Shown in pieces: positions 24,943-36,700 of a stretch of 56,245 nt of DNA. Within the stretch, counting starts at the first letter, position 1, and every line of letters begins with the position of its first letter. A program made the position numbers and the translations under genes. A model generated the notes under the pieces. The model was given only the letters and a program-made list of their open reading frames with translations, was not told the origin of the DNA and did not search any database. Origin of the DNA: Diphasiastrum complanatum (taxonomy: Eukaryota; Streptophyta; Lycopodiopsida; Lycopodiales; Lycopodiaceae); contig CM055096.1 of the NCBI GenBank assembly GCA_029204225.1, positions 40,226,970 through 40,283,214 on the forward strand. The letters run 5' to 3'.

Positions 24943-25595
24943 TGTGAAAAATTGTCAACTAGTAGTATTTTCCTAACTTGAGATTTTGTAGGCCTATGGC
25001 CAAATAAAAGTTAGAGATAGGTTCATACATGTATGTAGAAGCCCAAAGTATGTGTACACTACTTTTGAGGTCACATTAATTAGAGGAGGTCGAGTGTGGA
25101 GCTCTTCTATTGGCTCATAATTTGGTGCATTCCTATTTGACCAAATTTCTAGGTATATGGGTGAATCCTATTGGACCCCAATTTTAGCCTATCATAAGAC
25201 AAGTGGCCAAGAGGCACTATGGCTGCTATAAATAGCCATCTCCACGAGTATGTACATATCTCATTTTCATTCTATTGAATGAATGTTATGCTCTTTGAAG
25301 GTCCATCTTCTTCTCTCTCACTTTTTTGTTCATATCTTGCATTCTAGCCACTAGAATTGTGATTTCTTTGTTGCTATGGCTTCACACGTGTGAAATGCAG
25401 GTTGTAGGCTCTGAAGTACGGACAGGGACAGCAAGTTTCTGTTTGTGGAAGCTTATGATCAGATTTTGATGTTTAGTTGATGTTTAGTATGCTTAACATC
25501 ACAATTTCTATCATTTTTTCAATCTAGATGTGCATAACTTCCATGGCCAAGATCTTTATGAAACTTTAGCATCTTTTGGATCTGAGTTTTTCACA
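24943..25595 (+). repeat. 5' LTR of element F
   Basis: TG...CA ends (TGTGAAAAATTG ... TTTTTCACA). A TATA box tataaata sits at 25229-25236, after gccaagaggcactatggctgc. About 150 bp downstream, in the part expected to be transcribed, is the perfect palindrome ttcacacgtgtgaa (25381-25394). Apparently identical to the 3' LTR. Confidence 0.97.
25229..25236 (+). promoter_or_regulatory. TATA box of element F
   Basis: tataaata within the 5' LTR, about 285 bp after its start; the same box lies at 30437-30444 in the 3' LTR. A transcript would start about 30 bp downstream, making everything before it U3. Confidence 0.75.
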
Positions 25596-25607
25596 TGGTA
25601 TCAGAGC
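25596..25607 (+). promoter_or_regulatory. Primer binding site of element F
   Basis: TGGTATCAGAGC, an exact tRNA-iMet match, immediately after the last base of the LTR with no spacer. Confidence 0.95.
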
Positions 25608-26204
25608 ATTAGGCGGCCAAATGTGCAGGTTTTGCCAGATTTAGAAGAGATTTGTGGGCGAGTTTGCTTTTGTAGCATTCCAATCAAGTTTCTAGCTAAA
25701 AATCTTGTTGATTTATGTGTAGAAATTGGATCTTTGTGATCAAAACATCATTTGTATGCATTTCAATTGAAGTAGGGCGAATTCCCTCTGTACTTATCAG
25801 AATAAGGAGACAAAAATTGTTTTGGAAAGAGGGAGATGCAAGATCCAACAAGATCCTATTAGTTTTCCATTCTAGCATATAGTTTTTTGATTCAATTTCT
25901 TGCTTCTTCATGTCAAAAACTTCAAAATTGATGTAACCCTCTGATTTTCAGTTTGCTGAATGATTCAAGAGTGTATTTCAATCTTAGGAGTGAGGGAAAA
26001 GCAAGTATATTGAGGTTTGGTCTTGGTTTGATCAAGAAATCATAAAACTAGTGGCTAAAATTAAGGAAAAAGTGAGGAAAAGAGAGAAAAAGTAAGGTTT
26101 TAGGTTCCAAATCTTTGTGATTTCTTCTTGTGTTTCATTTGTTGATTCAAGAGAGTGCTTAGTGCATTGGAACAGGTCAAAGATCAGAGATCAATCATTG
26201 CAAC
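25608..26204 (+). other. Leader of element F
   Basis: About 600 bp between primer site and the gag-pol ATG. It contains only short frames. The last 100 bp resemble the leader of element H. A packaging signal would be expected here, but none can be recognised from sequence alone. Confidence 0.7.
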
Positions 26205-29200
26205 ATGGCTACAAATGGAGGCTACATGTTGGAAAGCAATGATAGGCTTACCTCCCTCAACTATTCTACTTGGAAAGTAAGGATGGAGTCTTTGCTTGAG
26301 ATGAATGAGTTGATGGATATTGTTGTAGGTGTGGAGGAGAGACCTTTGGCACCTCAAGAACAATTGAGGTATGACAAGAGGGCAAAGAAAGCCCTTCACA
26401 TGATCAAGATGAATGTGACAAATGAGCTTATCAAAGAGGTTGGTAAGTGCACATCATCTAGTGAAGCTTGGGAAGCCTTGAAGAAGGTTTATGAATCCAA
26501 GTCTACTTCTAGAGTGTTGACTTTAAGAAGGCAAATCTTTTCTTGTATGCAAAAGAAGAGTGAGAATGGACATGCTTTTGTTTTGAGAGTTAAAGCATTG
26601 AATGATGAGTTAGCATGCATTAATGATGGCATAAATAATGAGGAGCTTGTTCAAGTGATTCTCAATGGCTTGTTGGATGATCATGCTAATCTTGTTCAAA
26701 GTTATGCTATCCAAAAATGTTTACCAAGTGTTGGAGACTTGCAAGAGGTCTTGTTGGCTGAAGAATTCAGGTTGCAAGCAAGAGTGGGAGCATCTTCTAC
26801 ATCTCAAGGAGGAGAAGAGGAGGCAATGTTCTCTAAAGGCAAGTTCAAGGGCAAAGGTAAAAGCAATTGGTCTAAAGGGCAAGACCAAGGTGAGCACTCT
26901 ACTTTTGGCAAAAAGAAGGATAGATCTAAGCTAAAATGTTTCTATTGTGGAGTCAAAGGGCATTTTGCTAGTGATTGTTTTAAGAAAAAGAGGGATCAAG
27001 GGGAAAAGCAAACCAATCTAACTATTGATGAGGGTGGGGATGAGCTTCTTTCAAATGATGCTTTTGTTATGTCATCTTGCTTGTTGGCTAATCATGGAGA
27101 CATTGATCCTTGGTGGATTGATAGTGGAGCCACTTCTCATATGACATATCATAAAGAGTATTTTTCATCTTTAATGGCATTTGATGGTGATAGGAAGGTA
27201 ATCTATACCGCAAATGATGGTGAGTGTGCAATCAAGGGGATTGGCACAATTCCTATTTCACTTTCTACAAATAGGAATATAGAATTGAAAGATGTTTTGC
27301 TCATTCCATCCATTACCAAGAACTTACTTAGTGTAAGCCAAATGCTTGACAAAGGATTCAAAGTTGAGTTTGATGGTGATGCTTGCTTGATCAAAAAGGG
27401 GTGTAGTATCATTGCAAAAGGGAAAAGGCAAGGGAAATTGTTCAAGCTTGATGCATGTGTTGTTGCTAACCAAGTTGGATGCATGGCAAATGAACAAATG
27501 TCAATTCAAGAGGTATGGCATAAAAGGATGGGACATCTCAACTACAAGGCCTTGGAGGTAATAGCCAAAAAGGAGGTAGTAAGGGGACTTCCCAAGTCTC
27601 TTACTTGCTTGAATCATGTTTGTGAAGAATGTGCTTTGTCTAAATCACATAGATTGCCATATACTAGATCTATATCTAGATCTAAGATGCCTTTTTCTCT
27701 CTTGCATTCGGATATTCATGGTGTTACTACAATTAGCAATGGAGGTGCTAAGATGTATGTAACTTTCATTGATGATTTTAGTAGATTTTGTTGGGTTTAT
27801 CTACTAAAGAGCAAGGATGAGGTGTTTGATGTGTTTGTCAAGTTCAAAGTTGCTATTGAGACTCAATTTACAACCAAAATCAAATGCTTGAGGAGCGACA
27901 ATGGTGGTGAATACATTTCTAACAAATTCAAAGCCTTTTGCGATGAGCATGGGATCAAGAGGGAGTACACATGTCCAAGAACACCACAACAAAATGGAGT
28001 GGCCGAGAGGAAGAATAGAACCTTGTGTGAGAGTGCAAAGGCAATGAGATTGAATGCTAATCTTCCTAAACCTTTTTGGAGTGATGCTTTGTTGTGTGCA
28101 AATTTCCTATGCAATAGATGGCCAAGTGTTGTATTGGAAGGAAAAACCCCTTTTGAAGCTTTGTTTGGTACGAAGCCTAATGTCAAGTTTCTAAGAACTT
28201 TTGGATGCATTTGCTACTTCAACATTACTCTTGATGATAGAACTAAGGAGGATCCATCTTCAAGAAAGGGCATTTTTGTTGGTTATAGTGAAGTAAGCAA
28301 AGCATATAGGATTTATGTTCCTTCAATCAAGAAAGTGTTCACAAGTAGGGATGTCATTTTTGATGAAGGTAACATTCCAAAAGTTGTTTCAAGTGATGAT
28401 GGTGTTGTTGCAACTAATGTGCTTGATGACAATGGAGTTGATGACACATTGGATGTGGATGTTGAAGAAGCCTCTTCAAGTCAAATTCCAAGGAGAACTC
28501 CAAGGCATAAAGTGAAACCCTCAAGGCTCACTTATGATGGCAAAGGTAAGCAAGTGGTGGATGGATCCAACTATGCTTTCCTAACTTCTTTTGATGTACC
28601 TTCATGTGTAGATGAAGCAAGGCAAGAAGAGGAATGGATCCAAGCAATGGATCTTGAGTTTGAAGCACTTATGAAGAACAACACATGGAGATTGGTGGAG
28701 CTTCCAAAGGGCAAAAGTGCAATTGGATGCAAATGGATCTTCAAGGTAAAGACAAATCAAGATGGATCTATCAACAAGTTGAAGGCAAGGTTGGTGGCTA
28801 AAGGTTATGCTCAAGAGCATGGCATTGACTATGAGGAAACCTTTGCACCCGTGGCAAAGATGGTGAGCATAAGAGTAATCATTTCCCTTGCAACTCTTTA
28901 TGGATGGGATCTGTGGCAATTAGACATTTCTAATGCTTTCTTGAATGGTGATCTTGAAGAGGAAGTCTACATGGAGCAACCCGAGAGCTATGTTTCTCAT
29001 AGCAAGCCTAATCATGTGTGTTTTCTACAAAAAAGTTTGTATGGTCTTAAGCAAGCACCAAGGAGTTGGTATGCTAGGCTTAACTCTTTTCTACTTTCTC
29101 AAAACTTCACTATGAGTGAGTATGATCATTCACTTTACTTTAGAATTAGTGCTAATGATGTTACAATCCTTCTAATTTATGTGGATGACATTATTTTAAG

Positions 29201-30155
29201 TGGAGGGAACAAGGAAGATATAGAAGATATCAAGAAAGCACTAAAAAAGGAATTTGAAGTGCATGATCTTGGTCTTTTGAGCTATATCTTAGGAATAGAA
29301 GTAATTAGAACTTCTCAAATCACTTTTATTTCACAAGAGAAGTATGCTATTTCTATTCTCAATAGATTTCATATGGTAGATGCAAATCCTATTGATACAC
29401 CTATGGAATCACATGTAAAGCTAACTATAAGAGGTAATGAAAGATCCTTCGAGGACATTACTCTCTATAGGAAGCTAATAGGTTCTCTTATATATCTAAC
29501 CATCACAAGACCTGATTTATCTTATTGTGTTGGTAGATTAAGCCAATTCATGCAAGATCCTAGCATAGAACATTGGAAACTAGGAAAGAGGATCTTGAGA
29601 TACATCTCGGGAACAAAAGATTTTGGCATTGTTTATAGAGGCTCATCACCTAACTTATTTGGTTTTTCAGATTCAGATTTTGCAGGAGACCTTATGGATA
29701 GAAAATCCATAAATGCACATGCTATTTTCATAGGTGATGGAGCTATCTCATGGATGTCGAAGAAACAAGCAACTATATCACTTTCTTCTAGTGAGGCCGA
29801 GTACAAAGCTTTGACATCATGCACAAAGGAGATGGTGTGGATCAAGAGGATGATTATGGAGCTTCATTTGCTGGATTTTTCAGAGAGTCCAATCATCTTT
29901 TGTGACAACCTTTCAGCCCAAAGTCTAGCAAGCAATCCGGTTTTCCATGCAAGGAGCAAACATATCGAGGTGGCTTACCATTTTGTGAGAGAACAAGTGT
30001 TGGCAAAAGAGATCAAGCTTGAACATGTCCCATCAAAGGAATGTGTGGCTGATATCTTTACCAAAGCATTGGGAAAGGACTTATTTTTCAAGCATAGAAC
30101 AAGTCTTGGTGTACTTTCTAAATCTATGCTAAAACTAGTTGAAGAGGGAGTGTGA
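26205..30155 (+). CDS. Copia gag-pol polyprotein of element F, intact, 1,316 aa
   Basis: One frame encodes all the proteins needed for retrotransposition. Gag occupies about residues 1-240, with a CCHC knuckle CFYCGVKGHFASDC at about 245-258. The protease active site DSGATSH has its Asp at about 306. The integrase has an HHCC-type start (VWHKRMGHLN and CEECALSKSHR) and catalytic residues at about D503 (HSDIHG), D565 (RSDNGGEY) and E601 (GVAERKNR), i.e. DDX35E. Reverse transcriptase shows YGLKQAPRSW and YVDDI at about 992-996. RNase H has Asp at about 1156 (SDSDFAG), Glu at 1197 (SSSEAEY) and Asp at 1234 (CDNLSA). The length is normal for a plant copia and there is no stop or frameshift. The ATG at 26205 gives MATNGGYMLE, typical for the family. 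The stop at 30153 overlaps the first bases of the 3' LTR. Confidence 0.97.
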   Translation: MATNGGYMLESNDRLTSLNYSTWKVRMESLLEMNELMDIVVGVEERPLAPQEQLRYDKRAKKALHMIKMNVTNELIKEVGKCTSSSEAWEALKKVYESKSTSRVLTLRRQIFSCMQKKSENGHAFVLRVKALNDELACINDGINNEELVQVILNGLLDDHANLVQSYAIQKCLPSVGDLQEVLLAEEFRLQARVGASSTSQGGEEEAMFSKGKFKGKGKSNWSKGQDQGEHSTFGKKKDRSKLKCFYCGVKGHFASDCFKKKRDQGEKQTNLTIDEGGDELLSNDAFVMSSCLLANHGDIDPWWIDSGATSHMTYHKEYFSSLMAFDGDRKVIYTANDGECAIKGIGTIPISLSTNRNIELKDVLLIPSITKNLLSVSQMLDKGFKVEFDGDACLIKKGCSIIAKGKRQGKLFKLDACVVANQVGCMANEQMSIQEVWHKRMGHLNYKALEVIAKKEVVRGLPKSLTCLNHVCEECALSKSHRLPYTRSISRSKMPFSLLHSDIHGVTTISNGGAKMYVTFIDDFSRFCWVYLLKSKDEVFDVFVKFKVAIETQFTTKIKCLRSDNGGEYISNKFKAFCDEHGIKREYTCPRTPQQNGVAERKNRTLCESAKAMRLNANLPKPFWSDALLCANFLCNRWPSVVLEGKTPFEALFGTKPNVKFLRTFGCICYFNITLDDRTKEDPSSRKGIFVGYSEVSKAYRIYVPSIKKVFTSRDVIFDEGNIPKVVSSDDGVVATNVLDDNGVDDTLDVDVEEASSSQIPRRTPRHKVKPSRLTYDGKGKQVVDGSNYAFLTSFDVPSCVDEARQEEEWIQAMDLEFEALMKNNTWRLVELPKGKSAIGCKWIFKVKTNQDGSINKLKARLVAKGYAQEHGIDYEETFAPVAKMVSIRVIISLATLYGWDLWQLDISNAFLNGDLEEEVYMEQPESYVSHSKPNHVCFLQKSLYGLKQAPRSWYARLNSFLLSQNFTMSEYDHSLYFRISANDVTILLIYVDDIILSGGNKEDIEDIKKALKKEFEVHDLGLLSYILGIEVIRTSQITFISQEKYAISILNRFHMVDANPIDTPMESHVKLTIRGNERSFEDITLYRKLIGSLIYLTITRPDLSYCVGRLSQFMQDPSIEHWKLGKRILRYISGTKDFGIVYRGSSPNLFGFSDSDFAGDLMDRKSINAHAIFIGDGAISWMSKKQATISLSSSEAEYKALTSCTKEMVWIKRMIMELHLLDFSESPIIFCDNLSAQSLASNPVFHARSKHIEVAYHFVREQVLAKEIKLEHVPSKECVADIFTKALGKDLFFKHRTSLGVLSKSMLKLVEEGV
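30136..30150 (+). promoter_or_regulatory. Polypurine tract of element F
   Basis: ttgaagagggag directly precedes the TGTG of the 3' LTR and would prime plus-strand synthesis. It also encodes the last residues of the polyprotein. Confidence 0.75.
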
Positions 30156-30803
30156 AAAATTGTCAACTAGTAGTATTTTCCTAACTTGAGATTTTGTAGG
30201 CCTATGGCCAAATAAAAGTTAGAGATAGGTTCATACATGTATGTAGAAGCCCAAAGTATGTGTACACTACTTTTGAGGTCACATTAATTAGAGGAGGTCG
30301 AGTGTGGAGCTCTTCTATTGGCTCATAATTTGGTGCATTCCTATTTGACCAAATTTCTAGGTATATGGGTGAATCCTATTGGACCCCAATTTTAGCCTAT
30401 CATAAGACAAGTGGCCAAGAGGCACTATGGCTGCTATAAATAGCCATCTCCACGAGTATGTACATATCTCATTTTCATTCTATTGAATGAATGTTATGCT
30501 CTTTGAAGGTCCATCTTCTTCTCTCTCACTTTTTTGTTCATATCTTGCATTCTAGCCACTAGAATTGTGATTTCTTTGTTGCTATGGCTTCACACGTGTG
30601 AAATGCAGGTTGTAGGCTCTGAAGTACGGACAGGGACAGCAAGTTTCTGTTTGTGGAAGCTTATGATCAGATTTTGATGTTTAGTTGATGTTTAGTATGC
30701 TTAACATCACAATTTCTATCATTTTTTCAATCTAGATGTGCATAACTTCCATGGCCAAGATCTTTATGAAACTTTAGCATCTTTTGGATCTGAGTTTTTC
30801 ACA
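30151..30803 (+). repeat. 3' LTR of element F
   Basis: Same 653-bp sequence as the 5' LTR by eye, including tataaata and ttcacacgtgtgaa (30589-30602). Followed by the second gggac. Confidence 0.97.
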
Positions 30804-30808
30804 GGGAC

Positions 30809-31536
30809 ATCTTGTTCAAGTTATTCTTAACGGATTGTTGGATGCTCATGCAAACATTGGTCAAAGTATTGTAATTCAAAAGACTTTTCCAAATTTGATG
30901 GATCTTCAAGAGATCTTGATCAATGAAGATTATAGGCTTCAAGCAACAGGTGGATCTACATCAACATCTCAAGTTGGAGAGGAGGCTATGTTCACAAAGG
31001 GAAAATTCAAGGGCAAAAGCAAAAGTAAGTGGTCTAAATGGAAAGATCAAGTGGATGCTTCTTCAAGAGACAAAAAGAAAGACAAATCAAAGCTCAAGTC
31101 CTTCTATTGTGGCATCAAAGGACACTTTGCAAGTGAGTGCTACAAGAAGAAGAGAGATCAAGGAGACAAGCAAGGTAATCTTACTCTTGATGATGATGGC
31201 TTGGATGTTGCAAATGATGATGCTTTTGTGATGTCTTCATGTATGCTTGCTAATGATGGAGATCTAGATCCATGGTGCATTGATAGTGGAGCAAGTTCAC
31301 ACATGACTTTTCACAAAGAGTACTTCACTTTTTTGTTGGCATATGGAGGTGACAAGAGGGTGATCTACACGGCCAATGATGGTGAGTGTGCAATAAAGGG
31401 GATTGGCACAATTCCTATTTCTCTCTCTACAAATAGGAATGTTCATTTGAAGGATGTCTTGTTTATTCCATCTATTACCAAGAATTTGCTTAGTGTGAGT
31501 CAATTGCTAAGTGAAGGCCTCAAGCTTGAGTTTGAT
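30809..31536 (+). pseudogene. Copia element H: gag end, zinc knuckle and protease
   Basis: Continues the H frame after the F insertion: LVQVILNGLLDAHANIGQS, a knuckle SFYCGIKGHFASEC in which the first Cys is Ser, and protease CIDSGASSHMTF where F has WIDSGATSHMTY. It reads openly to LKLEF-Asp at 31536, where element G interrupts. The lost knuckle Cys (about 31100) should weaken nucleic-acid binding by this gag. Confidence 0.85.
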
Positions 31537-31546
31537 TGAGGAGGAG

Positions 31547-32236
31547 TGTGAAAAATTGCCTACATTGGCAAATCTAGCCATGTAGAATATTGTACATTTT
31601 GTCAATATTGTTTGTTGGTTACTTGAATGGCCAAAGTGCCACTTGTACATTCACACCTATAGTAGGTTACCACGAGTACAGAGGAGTGGTTGTGTCCATT
31701 TGGTAGTGATTCCTACTTTGTAGGACCTAGACCATGATTTATGATGAGATTTGTACCTACCATGCACCTACCAAGCATGACTCTTGGATCTAGGCTAGGG
31801 TCTTCACATTAGGGCAAGAAAGTGGAGTCTACTTCCTTATTACATGCTGGATTTCACCTAACTTAGCAAAGGAAGTGTCTTTTACTATGTATTCTCATTC
31901 TCCATAGTGAGGAGATAGAAACGTTTTGGAGCCTCAAGGAGAAACTCGATTTTTCTCTCATTGTATGGTGATTGCTTTTAATTCCAATGAAAGCTAGCTT
32001 TGGCACATTCTAAACACTGTCTACAGGCCGTACTACAGCCTTATTTCCACACGTGTGGAGTTGGATTATAGTTATTGATCAATGCTCTGATTGTCTCTAC
32101 TTGTTTTCTATCAAGCTGCTAAACTAGATCTTGTTTTCTGATGACTAGTATCTGATAGATTGTTTAACAAGCACACAATCAACCTTGTGGATCATTCAAA
32201 GATCCATTTATGGTCCTTAGCACTATACTTTTAACA
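31547..32236 (+). repeat. 5' LTR of element G
   Basis: 690 bp, TGTGAAAAATTGCC ... TTTTAACA, followed directly by the primer site. It contains caggccgtactacagcc and then tccacacgtgtgga (about 32035-32062). Its first 190 bp have no counterpart in the 3' LTR. Over the shared about 490 bp the two differ at roughly a dozen or more positions, so G is clearly older than F. Confidence 0.9.
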
Positions 32237-32249
32237 TGGTATTAGAGCC
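32237..32249 (+). promoter_or_regulatory. Primer binding site of element G
   Basis: TGGTATTAGAGCC, a tRNA-iMet type site with one mismatch, abutting the 5' LTR. Confidence 0.9.
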
Positions 32250-32868
32250 AAGTACAAGGCTATTGATCAGTGTCTGAAACTAATCCAGTTTTAGCAGGTT
32301 TTGGTGCAAAAAGGTAGTATTGGAAGGGCGAGCTGGTATCCAGGTTTTGGTGAGGAGATTTGATCCCAAAATTTTTCAGGATCAAAATCCGTACTTTTCA
32401 CACGTGCGGGCATCTCTGAACTAGCATATAAAACCTCATATTCATTGGATCATTGTATTTTCATCTGGTGTCAGTTTGATGTAATTTTTGGTGCAAATCC
32501 TAGAATAAGCTACCAAAATCACTTGGCATTAATTAGTTTTGAATTTGTTTCATGAAAACTAATTAATCTAGGCTGATTTCAAACCTTCTTAAAGTGGAAA
32601 CCAGGTCTTGAAAGTACATCAAAGTGAATGAGAGAGATAGAGTCAGTTTTTGTCCAAAAATAGCCAAGATTGGCAAGATTTGCTTGAGAGTAGTTTTCAC
32701 TTCATCTTATCTTCATTCCAGCTTTGTTAGGGAGTGATAGAACTGTGATTACAAGTCCATCTGTTGGATTAGAAGTCAACATTTTAGTGAAACACTGCAA
32801 GTTAGAAACCTTTGTGAGTTTCAGGTTCAAACAAATCTATATCTTGTGTGTAGAATCTTCCTAGTAAG
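32250..32868 (+). other. Leader of element G
   Basis: Untranslated leader of about 620 bp with no coding frame. It contains a partial copy of the LTR palindrome, cacacgtgcg, near 32400. Confidence 0.65.
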
Positions 32869-33714
32869 ATGGGATCTGCTGGAGCATACCTTCTAGAAGC
32901 TAGTGAGAGGTTAAATTCTACTAATTATGCTATTTGGAAAGTGAGGGTGGAGTCACTCATGGTGCTCCAGGATCTCTATGAGTTTCCGATTGATGAGGAA
33001 GATGAATCTCTAGGTGCACAGGAGTTAGCTAAATACAAAAGAAGATCTAGGCTTGCACTTCATTGTGTGAAGATGAATGTAAGCAAAAATTTATTGAGAG
33101 AAGTATCAACTTGTACCAGTGCTAAAGAGGCTAGGGAATATCTAAGATCAATCTATGAGTCTAGCAACACTTCAAGGGTTCTCATGCTTAGGAGTCATAT
33201 TCTGCAAAGCATGAAGAAAAGTGATGAGAGTGCACAGGTTTATGTGCTAAGAATCAAGTCTCTCAATAGGGAGTTAGCTTCCATTGGAGAGAAGATTAAA
33301 GATAGTGAGCTTGTTCAGATTGTCCTCAATGGTCTAGGGAGTGACTTCACTAATTTGGTCCAAAGCTTTGCAATCCAAGACACTTTGCCCACTATAGAAA
33401 AGCTACATAATGTATTAGTGGCTAAAGAGTGTAGGATGATGCATACCAATGCAAGAATGAATGCTATTTCTCTGCAGGATGGTGATGAGAAAGTTAATTT
33501 CTCATTCAAAGGAAAGAAGAAGACCAATGGCAAGAAGAAGCACTTCAAGGAGACCAAGGAGGAGGATGAGGCTTCAAGCTCAAAGGGCAAGATCAAAGAC
33601 AAGTCCAAGTACAAATGTTTTTTCTGTGGAAAGAAAGGACATTTTGCATCAGAATGCATCAAGAAGAAGAAGGCACAAGAGAGCAAACAAAGCAACATTG
33701 CACATCAGGAGTAG
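32869..33714 (+). CDS. Copia gag of element G with zinc knuckle, 281 codons
   Basis: MGSAGAYLLEASERLNSTNY begins an open gag frame. It shares the family's NVSKNLLREV, YESSNTSRVLMLR and ELVQIVLNGL blocks and ends in a Lys-rich segment with a complete CCHC knuckle CFFCGKKGHFASEC (about residues 251-264). The frame ends at a TAG at 33712. In the intact relative F this position is inside gag-pol and the next codons still encode the protease, so the stop is probably a mutation rather than a natural gag terminus. Confidence 0.85.
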   Translation: MGSAGAYLLEASERLNSTNYAIWKVRVESLMVLQDLYEFPIDEEDESLGAQELAKYKRRSRLALHCVKMNVSKNLLREVSTCTSAKEAREYLRSIYESSNTSRVLMLRSHILQSMKKSDESAQVYVLRIKSLNRELASIGEKIKDSELVQIVLNGLGSDFTNLVQSFAIQDTLPTIEKLHNVLVAKECRMMHTNARMNAISLQDGDEKVNFSFKGKKKTNGKKKHFKETKEEDEASSSKGKIKDKSKYKCFFCGKKGHFASECIKKKKAQESKQSNIAHQE

Positions 33715-36700
33715 GAGGAGGATGAAGAGTCATCCTTGATGGTTTCCAACAAACCACCGTCATCCAAGAGCAACACCAATGATTCTTGGTGGATTGATAG
33801 TGGGGCTAGTTCCCACATGACATATCAAAAGGACATATTCTCCACTTTACTTTCTTACAATGATTTACATAGATCAATCTATACTGCAAGTAGTCAAAAA
33901 TGTAAGATAAGTGGAATAGGAACAATTCCCTTGTATGTTGGATCATCCAAAAGGATGAATCTTGATAATGTTCTTTATGTTCAAGAGTTTGCTTAGTGTT
34001 GGCCAGTTAATGGATAATGGCCTTGATGTACAATTTAAGCATGGAGTTTGTTCCATCCTTATAAATGATGAATGTATAGCCAAAGGCTTTAAGCAAGGTA
34101 TATTGTTTAAGCTTGATGCATGTTGCAGTGGAGAGTGTTAACTTGGCAAGGTGGAGTCATCAAAGGTGGAACTGTGGCACAAAAGGTTGGGCCACCACAA
34201 CTACAAAGCCATGGAATCCATGGTTGCAAAGGAGCTTGCAGTTGGACTCCCGAAGCATTTGTCAAAGTGTGGGAAGAGATGTGAAGCATGCAGCCTCTCA
34301 AAGGCTCACAAACTACCCTTCTCAAGATCTACATCAAGATCAACCTCTCCTCTTGAACTCATCCATTCGGATGTTCATAGTTTGTCACATGAATCTCATG
34401 GTGGTGCCAAATACTATGTAATCTTCATTGATGACTATTCTAGATTTTGTTGGATGTACCTCTTGTCTAGCAAATCTATGGTGTTTGATTCTTTTGTAAA
34501 GTTCAAGACTTTGGTAGAAAATCAACTTAGTACCAAAATTAAGGTATTAAGGAGTGATAATGGAGGTGAATATATCTCCAATAAGTTGATTGACTTTTGT
34601 TGTTCTAATGGGCATAAAGAGGGAGTTGTCATGTCCATACACCCCTCAACAAAATGGAGTGAGTGAGAGAAGAAATAGATCTCTTTGTGAGTGTGCTAAG
34701 GCCTTAAGGCTAGATGCTTCTCTATCCAAACCATTTTGGGGTGAAGCAATAACTTGTGCTAACTATTTGTGCATTAGATTTCCAAACCAAGCCATTGGAG
34801 GAATCACACCATTTGAAGCTTTATTTGGAGAGAAGCCCAATCTCAAGGATCTCAAAGTTTTTGGGTCCACTTGCTATGTACACCAATAAAAGGAAGGATG
34901 ATGCAACAACCATCAAAGGCATCTTTGTGGGATATGGTGAGAATAGCAAAGGTTATAGAGTCTTCAATCCCATCACTAGCAAGGTGATAGTGAGTAGGGA
35001 TGTTATTTTTTATGAAGGACATGTTATGATTTGGATGATAATGCTACTAATCATCTTGATGCCAATGATTATGCTAGGATGGAGGAGGAGGTTCCAAGTG
35101 AAGAAGAACTTGAGGATCCACCTCAAGATGCAAGAACTCCAAGAACTCCAAGAACTGCAAGAAGATCTACAAGGGCAAGATCTGAGCCATTGAGGCTCAC
35201 CTATGATGGTCAAGGTGATCAAAGGGAAGGCTCATCATCTTTCACATCTTACACCTTTCTTACTTCAATGTTAGATGAGCCAACATGCTATGAAGATGCT
35301 TGTAAGTCTAAAAGTTGGATGGATGCTATGCAAGTAGAGTATGATGCTCTTATTGAGAATCATACTTGGGATCTTGTGGATCTTCCTCAAGGGAAGAAAC
35401 CTCTTGATTGCAAGTGGGTATTTAGATTGAAATATAATAAAGATGGATCAATAAGCAAGCATAAAGCTAGGCTTGTAGCCAAAGGTTAATTACAAACCAA
35501 AGGCATTGATTATGATGAGACTTTTGCTCTTGTGGCTAAGCTTCTTACTATTAGGTTGATCATTATTCTTGCTACAACCTTCAATCGGGAGCTATTCCAA
35601 CTTGATTTCACAAATGCATTTCTCAATGGTTATTTGGAGGAAGAATCTACATGAGGCAACTCGAGGGCTTCATCAAGGAAAAGCATGAAGGAAAGATGTG
35701 TTTTTTGAAGAAGAGCCTTTATGGGCTCAAGCAAGCACCTAGACCATGGTACTCTAGGCTAAACTCTTTTCTCATTTCCATCAATTTTGTAATGAGTGCC
35801 TATGATCCATCATTCTACATAAGATTTCATGATGGCATGATCATTATTCTTGTTTTGTATGTAGATGACATTATCTTGAGTGGTAATGATCTAGATGGAA
35901 TTAGAGATATAAAAATTGCTTTAGCAAAAGAGTTTAAGATGGTAGATCTCGGCCTGTTAAGCTTCATTCTTGGAATAGAGGTTATTAGAGGATGTGATTT
36001 TAGCTTCATTTGTCAATCTAAATATGCTACATCCATCCTAGATAGATTTGGAATGAAAAATTGTAAAGGCATTGAGACACCAATGGAGCAACATGTAAAA
36101 GCATCTATTGGTTGTGATGAAGCATCCTTTGAGGACATCACATTATATAGAAGGCTTATTGGCTCCTTGATCTCTTTAACTATAACTAGACCTGATCTTA
36201 GTTATAGTGTTGGAAAGATAAGCCAATTCATGCAAAGTCCTCTAGTTTCACATTGGAAGATGGCCAAAAGAGTTCTTCGATACATTTCATCTACTAAGAA
36301 TTTTGGCATTTTGTATAGAGGGACTAATCTTGGCTTAAGAGCCTATAGTGACTCGGATTTTGTAGGTGACAAAGTGGATAGAAGATCAACAATTGCTTTT
36401 GCCACGTTTCTATGTGATGGAGTAGTATCATGGCTTTCCAAAAACCAAGATACCATCTCCGTATCTTCCACAGAATCCGAATACAAGGCCTTGACATCAA
36501 CATGCAAGAGGTCTTGTGGCTCAAATGGCTATTGGTGGAGCTTCATTTCATGGAGGAGGAGATTCCTATCATCTATTGTGACAACCAATCAGCTCAATCA
36601 CTTGCAACTAATCCTACATTCCATGCAAGGAGCAAACACATCGAGATTGCTCATCATTTTGTGAGGGAGAAAGTGCAAGCCAAAGAGATCAAGCTCCAAC

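Larger units (their letters stand above)
24943..30803 (+). mobile_element. Intact Ty1-copia retrotransposon F, 5,861 bp, TSD gggac
   Basis: Complete element: 653-bp LTRs (24943-25595 and 30151-30803), primer site, leader, one uninterrupted gag-pol, purine tract, and 5-bp duplications gggac at 24938-24942 and 30804-30808. The LTRs are equal in length and I see no difference between them by eye, so insertion was very recent. It lies in the same orientation as its host H, a related copia. It has every feature expected of an autonomous, possibly active element. Confidence 0.97.
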
